Assembly (NCBI RefSeq): GCF_000632225.1 | Contig: NZ_JFYV01000045.1 | Span: 124,001-188,000, forward strand | Length of the DNA stretch: 64,000 nt | From: Sphingomonas sp. RIT328 | Lineage (GTDB): Bacteria; Pseudomonadota; Alphaproteobacteria; Sphingomonadales; Sphingomonadaceae | Direction: 5' to 3' | Shown: in pieces, positions 35,123-43,802 of the stretch | Position numbering within the stretch: position 1 is the first letter of the stretch | Layout: each line of letters starts with the position of its first letter | Translations under genes and position numbers: made by a program | The notes under the pieces: model-generated | Database searches by the model: none | Told to the model about the DNA's origin: nothing | The model's input: only the letters and a program-made list of their open reading frames with translations

Positions 35123-37462
35123 TCAGCGACGCGACCGCGGAAGAGCCGTCGTCAGGACCAGCCGGAACTCGCGCCCGACGCCCTGATAGAGGTTGTTGGC
35201 GACCAGCGGCGTGAGGATGTTGAACCGGTCGAAGAGGTTGTTGACCGTGAGATTGAGCTTCAAAGGTCCCGTCTTGTAGCCGATGGCCGCATCGAAGCGG
35301 AGGTAGTCCTGTGGAAATGCCGGGTAGGTCGTCACGCCGGTGGTGAAGTTCGTCAGGACGAGATTGACCCCCTTCTGGTAGTTTCCGCCGGCGCCGACGT
35401 CGATCTCCCCGTCTCCGACCTTGAAGCTCTTCAGCAGCCACGCGTTGGCCTGGTACTTCGGTGCCGAGATCAGGGGTACATCGATCCTCGACGTCGCATA
35501 GGCGAAGCCGCTCTGCAGGAACAACGTGGGCGTGATCTTCCCGCTTTGATTGATCTCGAAGCCCTCGGACTTCTGGCCCGGACCGATCAGCGAGAAGGCG
35601 GGGTTCGCAGGATTGAAGAACGGCTGGTTGTTGCTCGACTTGCGGAAGTAGTCGGCGGTCAGCGACATCCGCCCATCGAACAGCTCCAGCTTGACGCCAG
35701 CCTCGTGGCCGGTGCTGATGCTGGGCGGGAAGGGCACTCCGGCCGCTACCAGAACGTTGAGCCGTGGCGGCGTGATGGCCTTCTGGTAGGTGTAGTAGAT
35801 CGACGCCCAGTCCGTGGCGCTCAGCACCAGACCGCCCGTCGGCAGCAGCTTGCTGATCCTCTGCTCGCCGTTGTTGTTGATGATCGTGGGCGTGAAGATG
35901 AACTGCTGCCTGCTATCGAGGTCGAACCAGGTCTGCCTCAGGCTCAGGAGCGCATGCAGCGGACCCCAGGCGATCTGATCCTGCACGACGACGCCGTAAT
36001 CCTTTCGGCTTGCGAGAAGCGTGTTGCGGCCGAAGGTCGTGCTGTCCGGCAGCGTTGCGAGCACCGGAGCCGGCTGGAGCGGAACGAACGTGTTCGTTGA
36101 CCGTGCCAGCTGATCGGCGTTCTGCCATGCATAGTCGAACGCGACGATGATCTGCTGCGTCACCGGCCCGGTGGCTAGCTTGGCGTAGATGTCGGTAGAG
36201 GAGCTGAACTGCTTGTTCTTGGAGAAGCTGGCGTTGCCGGAGATCGTATCCTGCAGTTGCGGCAGACCGATGTTGTTCTTGCCCTGATACAGCAGATTCT
36301 GCAGCGTCTGCTCCGCATATTGGTATCGCAGGCGGGAACGTAGGCGGAGCGTGAAGTGGTCCGAGCTCGCTAGGTCGCGCTCCACGCTCAGGTTCTGTGC
36401 GAGAGACTTGACGCGGTAGTAGTCGTTCTCGTTTGAGAACGCCGTCACCGGCTTGACGGTGTTCGTGGCGAGGTCGTCGTAGAAGAGCTTCCCGTAGACG
36501 ATCCGCGTGTCGTAGAACTGCGAGCTCGCGTCTATCTTCCAGCCGTGATCGCGATATGCGAAGATCGCGCCCGCGACATACGAGTGCGGAGACCGGCCGC
36601 CGTTGTTCTGCCGATCCGCATGCTCGGCCAGACCCACGAGTCGCCAGTAGAGACGATCCTCCTCGGAGATCGCGCCGCCGACGTCTACGGAACCGCGCGT
36701 GTACCGGTTGCTGCCGCCGCCGATGTCGAACTGCTGATCGCTGATGCCGAGCGCGCGCTTGGGATTGAAGTTGACGAGCCCACCGGCGACCGCGGTTCCG
36801 GTGAGGACCGAGGACGGCCCCTTCAGCACCTCGATGGATTCCACGTCGATCGTCGGCGCGTCGCCACCGACCGCGGAGTTGCGCAGGCCGCTCGTAAATG
36901 AGGCGCCTTGGGTCGTATCGCCACGCGAGCCGACCTGGCTGGGAGGACCGGGCGTATAGGTGACGCCCGGAAGATTGCGCAGCGCCTCGCTCACCGACGT
37001 GGTGTTCTGCGAAGCCAGCACCTCCTGCGTCACCGACACGATGGTGCCGGGCGTGTCCTTGAGCGGCGTGTCCGAGCGGGTCAGGAGGTTGGAATCCTCC
37101 TTGCGGATGGCATCGCGCACTCCGGTCACGATGATGTCCGACGAGTTGCCGCCCCTCCGCGCGATGCGGATCTGGCCGTTGCCTGCCGTTTCGACGTACC
37201 AGTCGCTGCCTGCCAGCGCCTGCCTCAGAGCCTGCGCGAGCGTCAGCTTGCCTCGGATGGCCTTGATGGGTTCGTGGAGCGACGCGTCGCCCGGCTCGGC
37301 GAACGACACGTCCGCCCCCGCCGCATGGGCGACGGCCTGGATCGCCGCCGCTCGTACCGAGGCGGGTATGTCGAACTGGTATCGCGCCACCGTCTGGGCG
37401 GACGCCTGTTCGACTCCGCCCAGAACCAGCGCGACGGCTGCATATGATGCTCCCCACCTCAT
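35123..37462 (-). CDS. TonB-dependent siderophore/peptide-type receptor with STN domain
   Basis: A 779-residue outer-membrane receptor of the FhuE/FoxA branch. ATG 37462 gives a signal peptide (SYAAVALVLGGVEQASAQ). An STN domain follows (FDIPASVRAAAIQAVAHAAG, KLTLAQALRQALAGSDWYVE), then the TonB box (SDIIVTGV), a plug with VSVTQEVLASQNTTSVSEAL, IEVLKGPSSVLTGTAVAGG, and the barrel ending in VGREFRLVLTTALPRSRR. The STN domain usually signals to FecR, but no sigma/FecR pair lies nearby; an Lrp/AsnC gene is divergent instead. It heads the run of peptide genes and is coupled to the SbmA-type transporter, so a peptide-like ligand is likely. Confidence 0.92.
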   Translation of the reverse strand: MRWGASYAAVALVLGGVEQASAQTVARYQFDIPASVRAAAIQAVAHAAGADVSFAEPGDASLHEPIKAIRGKLTLAQALRQALAGSDWYVETAGNGQIRIARRGGNSSDIIVTGVRDAIRKEDSNLLTRSDTPLKDTPGTIVSVTQEVLASQNTTSVSEALRNLPGVTYTPGPPSQVGSRGDTTQGASFTSGLRNSAVGGDAPTIDVESIEVLKGPSSVLTGTAVAGGLVNFNPKRALGISDQQFDIGGGSNRYTRGSVDVGGAISEEDRLYWRLVGLAEHADRQNNGGRSPHSYVAGAIFAYRDHGWKIDASSQFYDTRIVYGKLFYDDLATNTVKPVTAFSNENDYYRVKSLAQNLSVERDLASSDHFTLRLRSRLRYQYAEQTLQNLLYQGKNNIGLPQLQDTISGNASFSKNKQFSSSTDIYAKLATGPVTQQIIVAFDYAWQNADQLARSTNTFVPLQPAPVLATLPDSTTFGRNTLLASRKDYGVVVQDQIAWGPLHALLSLRQTWFDLDSRQQFIFTPTIINNNGEQRISKLLPTGGLVLSATDWASIYYTYQKAITPPRLNVLVAAGVPFPPSISTGHEAGVKLELFDGRMSLTADYFRKSSNNQPFFNPANPAFSLIGPGQKSEGFEINQSGKITPTLFLQSGFAYATSRIDVPLISAPKYQANAWLLKSFKVGDGEIDVGAGGNYQKGVNLVLTNFTTGVTTYPAFPQDYLRFDAAIGYKTGPLKLNLTVNNLFDRFNILTPLVANNLYQGVGREFRLVLTTALPRSRR

Positions 37463-37602
37463 TCCGCACCGCTCCTGTCCGTTTGCCCCGGCCTCCAAGC
37501 CGATGGGACGTAATCTCGGCCAAGTCCGCCGCTGTCGCCTCGACGACCTCAACGTCTCGCGAAATGGGTTCTGTTCCACCACTGCAGGTTTTTCAAGGTA
37601 AT

Positions 37603-37634
37603 AAATTCGCCTTATGATAATTTAAGGCGAATTT
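37603..37634. promoter_or_regulatory. Perfect inverted repeat, candidate Lrp/AsnC operator
   Basis: AAATTCGCCTTA (37603-37614) and its exact reverse complement TAAGGCGAATTT (37623-37634) are separated by the 8 bases TGATAATT. The 32-base element is AT-rich in a GC-rich genome. It lies 141 bases upstream of the receptor start and 136 bases upstream of the Lrp/AsnC start, which are divergent. Lrp-type proteins bind such dyads and usually control their own gene and the neighbour, so it is a strong operator candidate for the whole peptide cluster. Confidence 0.7.
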
Positions 37635-37769
37635 CTTTTGCAGTGCGCCGAGCGCTGCCTTGGTGCCTGCTGCTAGGCCTTCCCGCCTGCCGCCCATCGT
37701 TCTATCCCCTGCGACCAGGACGGGCGACCCGGAGCTTATCGTTCGGACCGAGATTAACGCGGAGATGAC

Positions 37770-38249
37770 GTGCACGAATTCGATCTCATCGACGTCAGGA
37801 TCCTGTCGATCATCCAGACTGACGCGAACACCACCATCAAGGAGGTGGCCGAACAGGTGGGCCTCTCCATGAACGCATGCTGGAAGAGGATGAAGGTCTT
37901 CGAGGAGAAGGGTGTGATTAAGGGACGCGTCACTCTGATCGACGCTCGATCCATGGGTTTTAACCTCGTCGCCTTCGTGAATATCAAGGCGGCCGAACAT
38001 TCGGAGGAGTGGAACGAGACTTTCAAGGAGGCCGTGCTAAGCATTCCTCAGGTCATCGAGTTCTACAGACTTTCCGGTAGCGTCGATTACATCATCAAGG
38101 TTCTACTCCCCAACATCGAAGGTTTCGAAACGTTCTACAAGCTTCTCACGAAGAAGGTCAGGATCTCCGAGGTTTCGACGTCCTTCGCCGTGAGCGAATT
38201 CCGCAACACCAGTGCCGTTCCGCTACCCCTTCCTCTGGAAAGCGGATGA
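37770..38249 (+). CDS. Lrp/AsnC family transcriptional regulator
   Basis: A 159-residue regulator. The N-terminal helix-turn-helix is DVRILSIIQTDANTTIKEVA, then VGLSMNACWKRMKVFEEKGVI at about residues 30-50. The C-terminal RAM effector domain follows (FVNIKAAEHSEEW, VIEFYRLSGSVDYIIKVLL). Start is GTG at 37770 with GGAG five bases before. Lrp/AsnC proteins respond to amino acids; the DecR/YbaO branch responds to cysteine and controls cysteine desulfidases, which would suit the cysteine-enzyme gene in the divergent cluster. It is relatively A/T-rich for this window. The following 297 bases to the esterase stop hold no supported gene. Confidence 0.93.
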   Translation: MHEFDLIDVRILSIIQTDANTTIKEVAEQVGLSMNACWKRMKVFEEKGVIKGRVTLIDARSMGFNLVAFVNIKAAEHSEEWNETFKEAVLSIPQVIEFYRLSGSVDYIIKVLLPNIEGFETFYKLLTKKVRISEVSTSFAVSEFRNTSAVPLPLPLESG

Positions 38250-38546
38250 TATTCCTCGAGGATAGAGGGTTCGAGCCCATGGAACCTCCGAATGGAGCTT
38301 CGTAGGCAGCTTCTCCGGTGACGGCACACCTAAGATGCGCCAGCATTCTGGCTGCATCGCCTGATCGTCAGGGACTTCGAGGCGGCTGAGAGGCGATGAT
38401 GACAGACCTGAGCCTCCGTCGGAGCAGTAACGGGTCACCGAGAGACAATCCATCGCCGTGCTTCCGCCCTTTCCCGACGCGACGGCCCCTCTTGATAGCG
38501 GCGGACGCCGGCGCAGTGCGCAGTGCGCAGCAAGGGATAGAGGAGT

Positions 38547-39599
38547 TCAGCCCTCGTCGGGGCGACGGGCGGGCGAGAGGCGCGCTCTGAGGAACCGCGA
38601 CATCAAGATGTTGGCCTCGTCGGTTTCCGGTATCGCCATGTAGGCCCAGAAGGCGTGCGGCAGGCCGTCGAAGATCACGAGCCTCGCGTCGACGCCTCGC
38701 TCCAGGAGCTTGCGGGCGAAGATTGAGGTGGGGCTTAGCAGGATGTCACGCGTGCTCGTCACCAGCAGGGTCGGCGGAAAACGTGACACGTCGCCCTTGA
38801 GAGGCGACAGGATCGGATCGTCCACCGAAGTCGTGCCTACATAGGAGGCGACGCTCTCCCTCATCGTCTTCGCGCCACCCGGAAGCGGCATCCACGATTC
38901 GGAATCACCACTCGTGCTCAGGTCGGCGCTGCCGGAGAAGTAGCCGAGGGCGGCTGGCATCGGCCGCTTCATCATGCCGAGACGACTTAGAAGCTGCCCG
39001 CTGAGCGCCGCGCCCGCCGACGTGCCATAGACCGCGATGCCTGACGCGCCATGCGTCCTCTCCAAGTTCTGGTAGACCGCAAGCGCGTCGTCGAGAGCCG
39101 CCGGATAGGGATGCTCCGGCGCGAGCCGGTACAACACGGCGACGACCGGGATGCCGGTCATCGCGGCGATCGGTATGGTTTCGGTCAAGGATCCGGAATC
39201 GGCCTGGAAGCCGCCGCCATGCAGGTTGAGCAGTACGGGACCGTCACCGAGCGTCTTGACGCCTTTTGGAAGCAGGATGCGCACGGCCACCCCGGCGATC
39301 GAGGAATTCTCGACGCGGACTTGGTGGCGCTTGGCGAGCTCGGCGCCCATGCCCGCCTGAAGATCGGCGACGAACCGTCGCTGCGCCTCCAGGGGCGGCG
39401 TGGGATCGGGTGACGGAGCCGCGGCCATCGCCGCCGCCATCGCACGTCCTTCCGGACTGAGCGTGTTCGGAAGATCCCAGTTGGCGAGGTTCCTGCCGGC
39501 GGGGCGTCCGGTATCCGCGGTCGCCGCTCCCCTTGCCGCCGCCGCGACCATGGCTGCCATCATGGCCCTGTGCATCAGATAGCGGATCCTGGACGGCAT
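38547..39599 (-). CDS. HSL-type carboxylesterase, exported (alpha/beta hydrolase-3)
   Basis: A 350-residue esterase of the hormone-sensitive-lipase branch. The oxyanion motif is LNLHGGGF, the conserved YRLAPEHPYPAALDD follows, the nucleophile elbow is YGTSAGAAL and the catalytic His lies in DGLPHAFWAY after the acid in STRDILLSP. The N-terminal hydrophobic Ala-rich stretch (AMMAAMVAAAARGAATAD) looks like a signal peptide, so it is probably periplasmic. It starts 4 bases after the MFS stop and is the last gene of the receptor/trehalase operon. One of three such esterases in the LacI regulon. Confidence 0.9.
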   Translation of the reverse strand: MPSRIRYLMHRAMMAAMVAAAARGAATADTGRPAGRNLANWDLPNTLSPEGRAMAAAMAAAPSPDPTPPLEAQRRFVADLQAGMGAELAKRHQVRVENSSIAGVAVRILLPKGVKTLGDGPVLLNLHGGGFQADSGSLTETIPIAAMTGIPVVAVLYRLAPEHPYPAALDDALAVYQNLERTHGASGIAVYGTSAGAALSGQLLSRLGMMKRPMPAALGYFSGSADLSTSGDSESWMPLPGGAKTMRESVASYVGTTSVDDPILSPLKGDVSRFPPTLLVTSTRDILLSPTSIFARKLLERGVDARLVIFDGLPHAFWAYMAIPETDEANILMSRFLRARLSPARRPDEG

Positions 39600-39603
39600 A
39601 GCT

Positions 39604-40848
39604 TCAACTCCGTTCCTGCATGAAGGGCGGTTCGTCCGGCGCCGGTACGTCGCGGCTCCCAAGACGCCATCCAGGCCAGGCGAGCAAGACGGCGATCGCC
39701 GCGAGCGCGGCCATGCTGAGATAGGCGGTGGACACGCCGCGCTGCCACAGGACACCCGCGCCGGCGGTCGTGGCGGCCAGCGCCAGACCCAGCAGAACCG
39801 CATTCAGACCCTGCGCCGCCGCGCTAGAGGCGAGCGGCACGCGGCTGGCGATGACCAGCATCGTGCCCAGTATGGCTCCCGTCGCGGTCACCCCCTGCAG
39901 AAGCTGCACCACGAACAGGAGCGATGCCGAAGGGTCGCCGGCCATCACGAGCCACCGGACGATCGAAACGCAGCCGGCCAGCCAGATGAGCATGCCGGGG
40001 TCCCTGCGGCCCAGCAGCTTCGATCCGAACCAGAAGGCGACGATCTCGGCGCTGACCGCAATCGCCTGGAGCATGCCGATGACGCCCGTCGAGATGCCGC
40101 GCTCCGCCCATTGGATAGGACCGAAGCTGGTCAGCACGCCGTGGCTCGCCATCACGAGCGAAGCCGCGACGACGAGCCGCATCAACGTAAGGTCGCCTAC
40201 CACCTGCCGCCAGCTTCCCGCAGCGAGCCCGGCCTCATCCGCCGCGGTCCGGTCGGACGGAAGCGCCAGGGTCACCAGAGCGGGCAGGATGAGCAGTGCG
40301 GCGACGAGCCATGGTAGCGCCGCGATCCCGGTCAGACCGAACGCCCAGCCTGCTCCGGCGCTCGACGCCACCGCCCCGATCGAACCCCAGACGCGAAGCC
40401 TGCCGAAGTCCAGTCCGTCACGCCGCACGGCCATGACCGCATAGGCGTCGGTCAGCACCGGTATCTGATCCCAAGTGGTCGAGAAGGCGACGACGATCAG
40501 GACGCGGCCGAGGTGATCCGGCTGGCGGAGCAGCAGCGTTATCAGCGCGGCGGAGCCGAGCGCGGTGAACGCGATGGCGCTGCGTACCCGACCTGTTCGG
40601 CCCGCCCAGGCAGAGAACGGCGCCACCGTCACCAGCCGCAGCATGAGGGGGATCGCCATCAGTATGCCGATCTCACCCGCGGTTGCGCCCGTGGCGGAAA
40701 GCCACAGCGGCAGGAAGCCGAAGAAGCCGAAGTGAAGGTAGACCGCGAGATAGAGGCCGGAGATCCTCGTGGATAGACCAGGTCGCGGCAGAAGGCCGCT
40801 AGCCGCCCCTGGCGGCAGGATGTCGGACGGGGAGGACGAGGGGGTCAT
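39604..40848 (-). CDS. MFS transporter (LacY/HcaT-like, MFS_1_like)
   Basis: A 414-residue, 12-segment transporter. The N-terminal segment LYLAVYLHFGFFGFLPLWLS, the cytoplasmic loop SAWAGRTGRVRSAIAF after the second and third segments, and RRDGLDFGRLRVWGSIGAVA after the fourth and fifth are typical of the branch with LacY-like nucleoside, sugar and phenylpropionate permeases. The ATG overlaps the CoA-transferase stop (ATGA). In this operon it would carry the sugar or the released acid across the inner membrane. Confidence 0.88.
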   Translation of the reverse strand: MTPSSSPSDILPPGAASGLLPRPGLSTRISGLYLAVYLHFGFFGFLPLWLSATGATAGEIGILMAIPLMLRLVTVAPFSAWAGRTGRVRSAIAFTALGSAALITLLLRQPDHLGRVLIVVAFSTTWDQIPVLTDAYAVMAVRRDGLDFGRLRVWGSIGAVASSAGAGWAFGLTGIAALPWLVAALLILPALVTLALPSDRTAADEAGLAAGSWRQVVGDLTLMRLVVAASLVMASHGVLTSFGPIQWAERGISTGVIGMLQAIAVSAEIVAFWFGSKLLGRRDPGMLIWLAGCVSIVRWLVMAGDPSASLLFVVQLLQGVTATGAILGTMLVIASRVPLASSAAAQGLNAVLLGLALAATTAGAGVLWQRGVSTAYLSMAALAAIAVLLAWPGWRLGSRDVPAPDEPPFMQERS

Positions 40849-42167
40849 GAGCCGCTCCTGCGGGCATCGGAGGCGGCGGTCAGCTCGTCCCTGAACTTCG
40901 GATGGGCGATCGCGATCAGCGCCCTTCGCCGCTCGACCAGCGATTTGCCTCGCAAGTCGGCAACTCCGAACTCCGTCACGACGATGTGGACGTCGTTGCG
41001 CGGCGTCGTCACGGGGCCCGAGAGACGCGGCACGATTCGGGAGAGCGTACCGCCCGCCGCTGTCGAGTGGCAGGCTATTATGGATCTGCCTCCCTCGGAG
41101 GCTCCGGCGCCGCGGACGAAATCCAGCTGCCCGCCCGCCGCGCTGAACTGACGGCCGTTCATCCCCTCCGAGTTGCAAGCGCCGTGGAGATCGACCTCGA
41201 GCGTGGCGTTGATGGACGTCATCTTCGGGTTGCGGGCGATCACGGCGAAATCGTTGACGTAGTCGACGGGATGGGCTTCGGCATCCGGATTGCCGTCGAG
41301 GAACCGATAGAACCCGCCGTCCCCCATGGCGAAGGTGAAGACTGTCCTGCCCGGACGTTCCCGCTTGCGACTGTTGTCGACGACGCCGGCCTGCATCAGC
41401 GACGCGAGGCCGGGCGTCATGAGTTCCGAATGAACGCCCAGGTGGCGATGCCCATGCAACGCCGCGCAGACCGCTTCCGGCACCGCGCCGATCCCCATCT
41501 GAAGGCAGGCGCCGTCGTCGATCAGACCGGCGACGAGCGCGGCGATCGCCTCGTCCTCCGGGCGGCGCGGCGTCGAGGGCATCTCCGGCAGAGGCTGGTC
41601 GTGTTCGACGATGGCCGTCACCGCGGAGAGCGGGATCGTACCGTGGCGACCCGTGCGCGGCATGTGGCGATTGACCTCGACGATCACGCGGGCGCATGAT
41701 CCCGCCACCCCGTGCGCGTAGTCGACGTTGGTGCCGAGGCTGAAGTCGCCATTCTCGTCGGGTGGCGCGACCTGCGTGATCAGGGTGTCGACGCCCACCT
41801 CGTCGCGAAGCATGCGTGGCACGCGGCTGAACGCCACCGGGATCAGATCGACGTCCGGATCGCCCTTCTCCGCCGCGTCCCGGTCGATGGCGCGCTCCAC
41901 CGCGCTGTGGAACAGGCTCATCGGCCGCAGCCGATGACGCAGTTCGCGCCGCAGCACCGTGCGACCCGCGAGCGACGTGGACAACAGATAGTAGAGGCTC
42001 GCTCCGTCGATGCCCCCCGCTTCCGCTCGCGCCGCGAGGGCATGGAGGATCGCGGGCGGCTGCGCGACGCCGAGAGCCATGCAGATGCGGGCGCCGTCGG
42101 GGATCGACGCGACCGCCCGATCCGCAGACATCAGCCGCTTCCTGTATGCGGCGGTGGCCCGGATCAC
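40845..42167 (-). CDS. Acetyl-CoA hydrolase/transferase family CoA-transferase
   Basis: A 440-residue CoA-transferase of the family of 4-hydroxybutyrate and acetate:succinate CoA-transferases. The catalytic Glu is in GVHSELMTPGLASL near residue 246, with MGIGAVPEAVCAAL just before it and SRIVPRLSGPVTTPRNDV and VVTEFGVADLRGKSLVERR after it. It attaches CoA to a small carboxylate. GTG 42167 overlaps the trehalase stop (GTGA). Next to three esterase genes and a trehalase, the likely job is to activate an acid released from an esterified sugar, which is inference. Confidence 0.9.
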   Translation of the reverse strand: MIRATAAYRKRLMSADRAVASIPDGARICMALGVAQPPAILHALAARAEAGGIDGASLYYLLSTSLAGRTVLRRELRHRLRPMSLFHSAVERAIDRDAAEKGDPDVDLIPVAFSRVPRMLRDEVGVDTLITQVAPPDENGDFSLGTNVDYAHGVAGSCARVIVEVNRHMPRTGRHGTIPLSAVTAIVEHDQPLPEMPSTPRRPEDEAIAALVAGLIDDGACLQMGIGAVPEAVCAALHGHRHLGVHSELMTPGLASLMQAGVVDNSRKRERPGRTVFTFAMGDGGFYRFLDGNPDAEAHPVDYVNDFAVIARNPKMTSINATLEVDLHGACNSEGMNGRQFSAAGGQLDFVRGAGASEGGRSIIACHSTAAGGTLSRIVPRLSGPVTTPRNDVHIVVTEFGVADLRGKSLVERRRALIAIAHPKFRDELTAASDARRSGS

Positions 42168-43795
42168 CGGCCAGCCTCCGCTAGGACGGCAGCGTCGGGC
42201 GAGCGTGCGGCGCCAAGCCCCAGCAGATCGATGAAGGTGGCGGTGACGCCGTTGGTCCAGCCGAAGCCGATCTGGGGGACGTATTCGCCACCGCCTCCGC
42301 CCGTGCGACACTCCACGTCGTACTTCTCGTGGATCCAGCCGCTGCGCCTGAATTCGGCATCCACCGTGCCGACCCAGCGGGTCGCGATCGTGTCCGCGAG
42401 ACGACGGTGGCCGTAGCGGCGCAGACCGGCGAACGCGATCCACTGCAACGGCGCCCAGCCGTTCGGCCAATCCCACTGCTCGCCGGTCTCCACGAGGGTG
42501 GTGCGCAGGCCGCCCTCGGCGAGAAGCCCCTCGGCCGTCGCGCGCGCGACCTGCGCCGCCTGCGTCCGGCTGGCGAGACCCGTGAACAGCGGCATGAGCG
42601 TGGCGGCCGTGAGCGGCGCACGCCGTTCGACGGCGTCGAGGTCGAAGTCGCAGAAGTGACCGTCGTCGTGCCAGAGCCAGCGATGCACCGCCGTCCGGCG
42701 ACGCCGCGCCGCGCCGCCGAAGTGGGCCGCGATCCCGTCCTCGCACAGCGCCTCGGCGAGCTCCGCGATCGTCCGTTCCATGCCGTAGAGGCAGGCGTTG
42801 AGATCGACCGGTACGATCCGGGGCGTGCGGATGCTCTCCAGGCCGCGCCCCGCGGCGAACCAGCGCGACGAGAAGTCCCAACCGCTCTCCGCGCCCGCAC
42901 GCAGCCCCCGGAACACGTCGGCATGATCCCTCCCGGATCGGGCGGCGGCGCTCACGTCCTCCAGATAGGACTCGTCGCGGGGCGTGGCACGATCGTCCCA
43001 GTAGCGGTTCAGGATCGCGCCATCCGGCATCCGGACGATCCGCTTCACGCCTTCGGCCGCCCCGGGATCGGCCGCTCCGTCCATCCAGAACGCATGCTCG
43101 ATCAGGAGTGCGTCCAGCCGACGGCGCAACGCTCCGGGCCGCGCGTCCGGCACGAGCTTCAGCATCGCGTAGTAGAGCGGCGGCTGCGAGCGGCTGAGAT
43201 AGTAGCTGCGCGTCCCGTTCGGGATGCGACCATAGGTCGTCAGGAGTTCCCCGAACGCCTCGACCGTCTCGGCTGCGATCCGTTCGAACCCGTCGCGTAT
43301 CAGACCGAGGATAGTGAAGTAGCTGTCCCAGTAGTAGAGTTCGGCGAACCGACCGCCGGGAACCGGGTGGACCCCCGTCACGGGAAGCAGCGATCCGCCG
43401 GCGGCCTGAGCTCCGCCGTCATGGCATAGATCGGGCCAGACGGACCGTAGGTAGCCACGCAGATCCCTCTCGCCATGGGCGGCGTGCACCCGTGCCGCCG
43501 CCGGGAGGCGGAAGTTCTCCGCGACGAAGCGGCGCAGCGGCGCCTCGCCCGGGGGAAGCTCCGAGAACGCCTCCCGTATCTCGTGCGGCGCGCGAAGCGG
43601 CACGGCGTCTACGAACGTCTTGCCGTCTTCGAATATCCGGGCGAGCTGGACCTCGACGAGTAGCGGACCGTAGAGCTCCGCCGGCGACGCGACGTCCGGC
43701 GAGGCTCCGCGTCGCCGGCTTCCCGAAACGGAGCGGAGCGCCGGTCCGGACGCGTCTCGCACGAGGGGGGGCTCATTCGCGAGAAGGGTGGACAT
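42164..43795 (-). CDS. treF: Trehalase, GH37, cytosolic form
   Basis: A 543-residue trehalase. Signatures are PGGRFAELYYWDSY at residues 146-159 and QWDWPNGWAP near 438-447, with NGTRSYYLSRSQPP, AGAESGWDFSSRW and GGGGGEYVPQIGFGWTNG between and after. Unlike the trehalase at 2797-4353 it has no signal peptide; the N-terminus is a polar, Arg-rich extension of about 35 residues, so it should act in the cytosol as TreF does. It starts 8 bases after the receptor stop and overlaps the CoA-transferase start. Confidence 0.93.
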   Translation of the reverse strand: MSTLLANEPPLVRDASGPALRSVSGSRRRGASPDVASPAELYGPLLVEVQLARIFEDGKTFVDAVPLRAPHEIREAFSELPPGEAPLRRFVAENFRLPAAARVHAAHGERDLRGYLRSVWPDLCHDGGAQAAGGSLLPVTGVHPVPGGRFAELYYWDSYFTILGLIRDGFERIAAETVEAFGELLTTYGRIPNGTRSYYLSRSQPPLYYAMLKLVPDARPGALRRRLDALLIEHAFWMDGAADPGAAEGVKRIVRMPDGAILNRYWDDRATPRDESYLEDVSAAARSGRDHADVFRGLRAGAESGWDFSSRWFAAGRGLESIRTPRIVPVDLNACLYGMERTIAELAEALCEDGIAAHFGGAARRRRTAVHRWLWHDDGHFCDFDLDAVERRAPLTAATLMPLFTGLASRTQAAQVARATAEGLLAEGGLRTTLVETGEQWDWPNGWAPLQWIAFAGLRRYGHRRLADTIATRWVGTVDAEFRRSGWIHEKYDVECRTGGGGGEYVPQIGFGWTNGVTATFIDLLGLGAARSPDAAVLAEAGR

Positions 43796-43802
43796 CGCCG
43801 AC

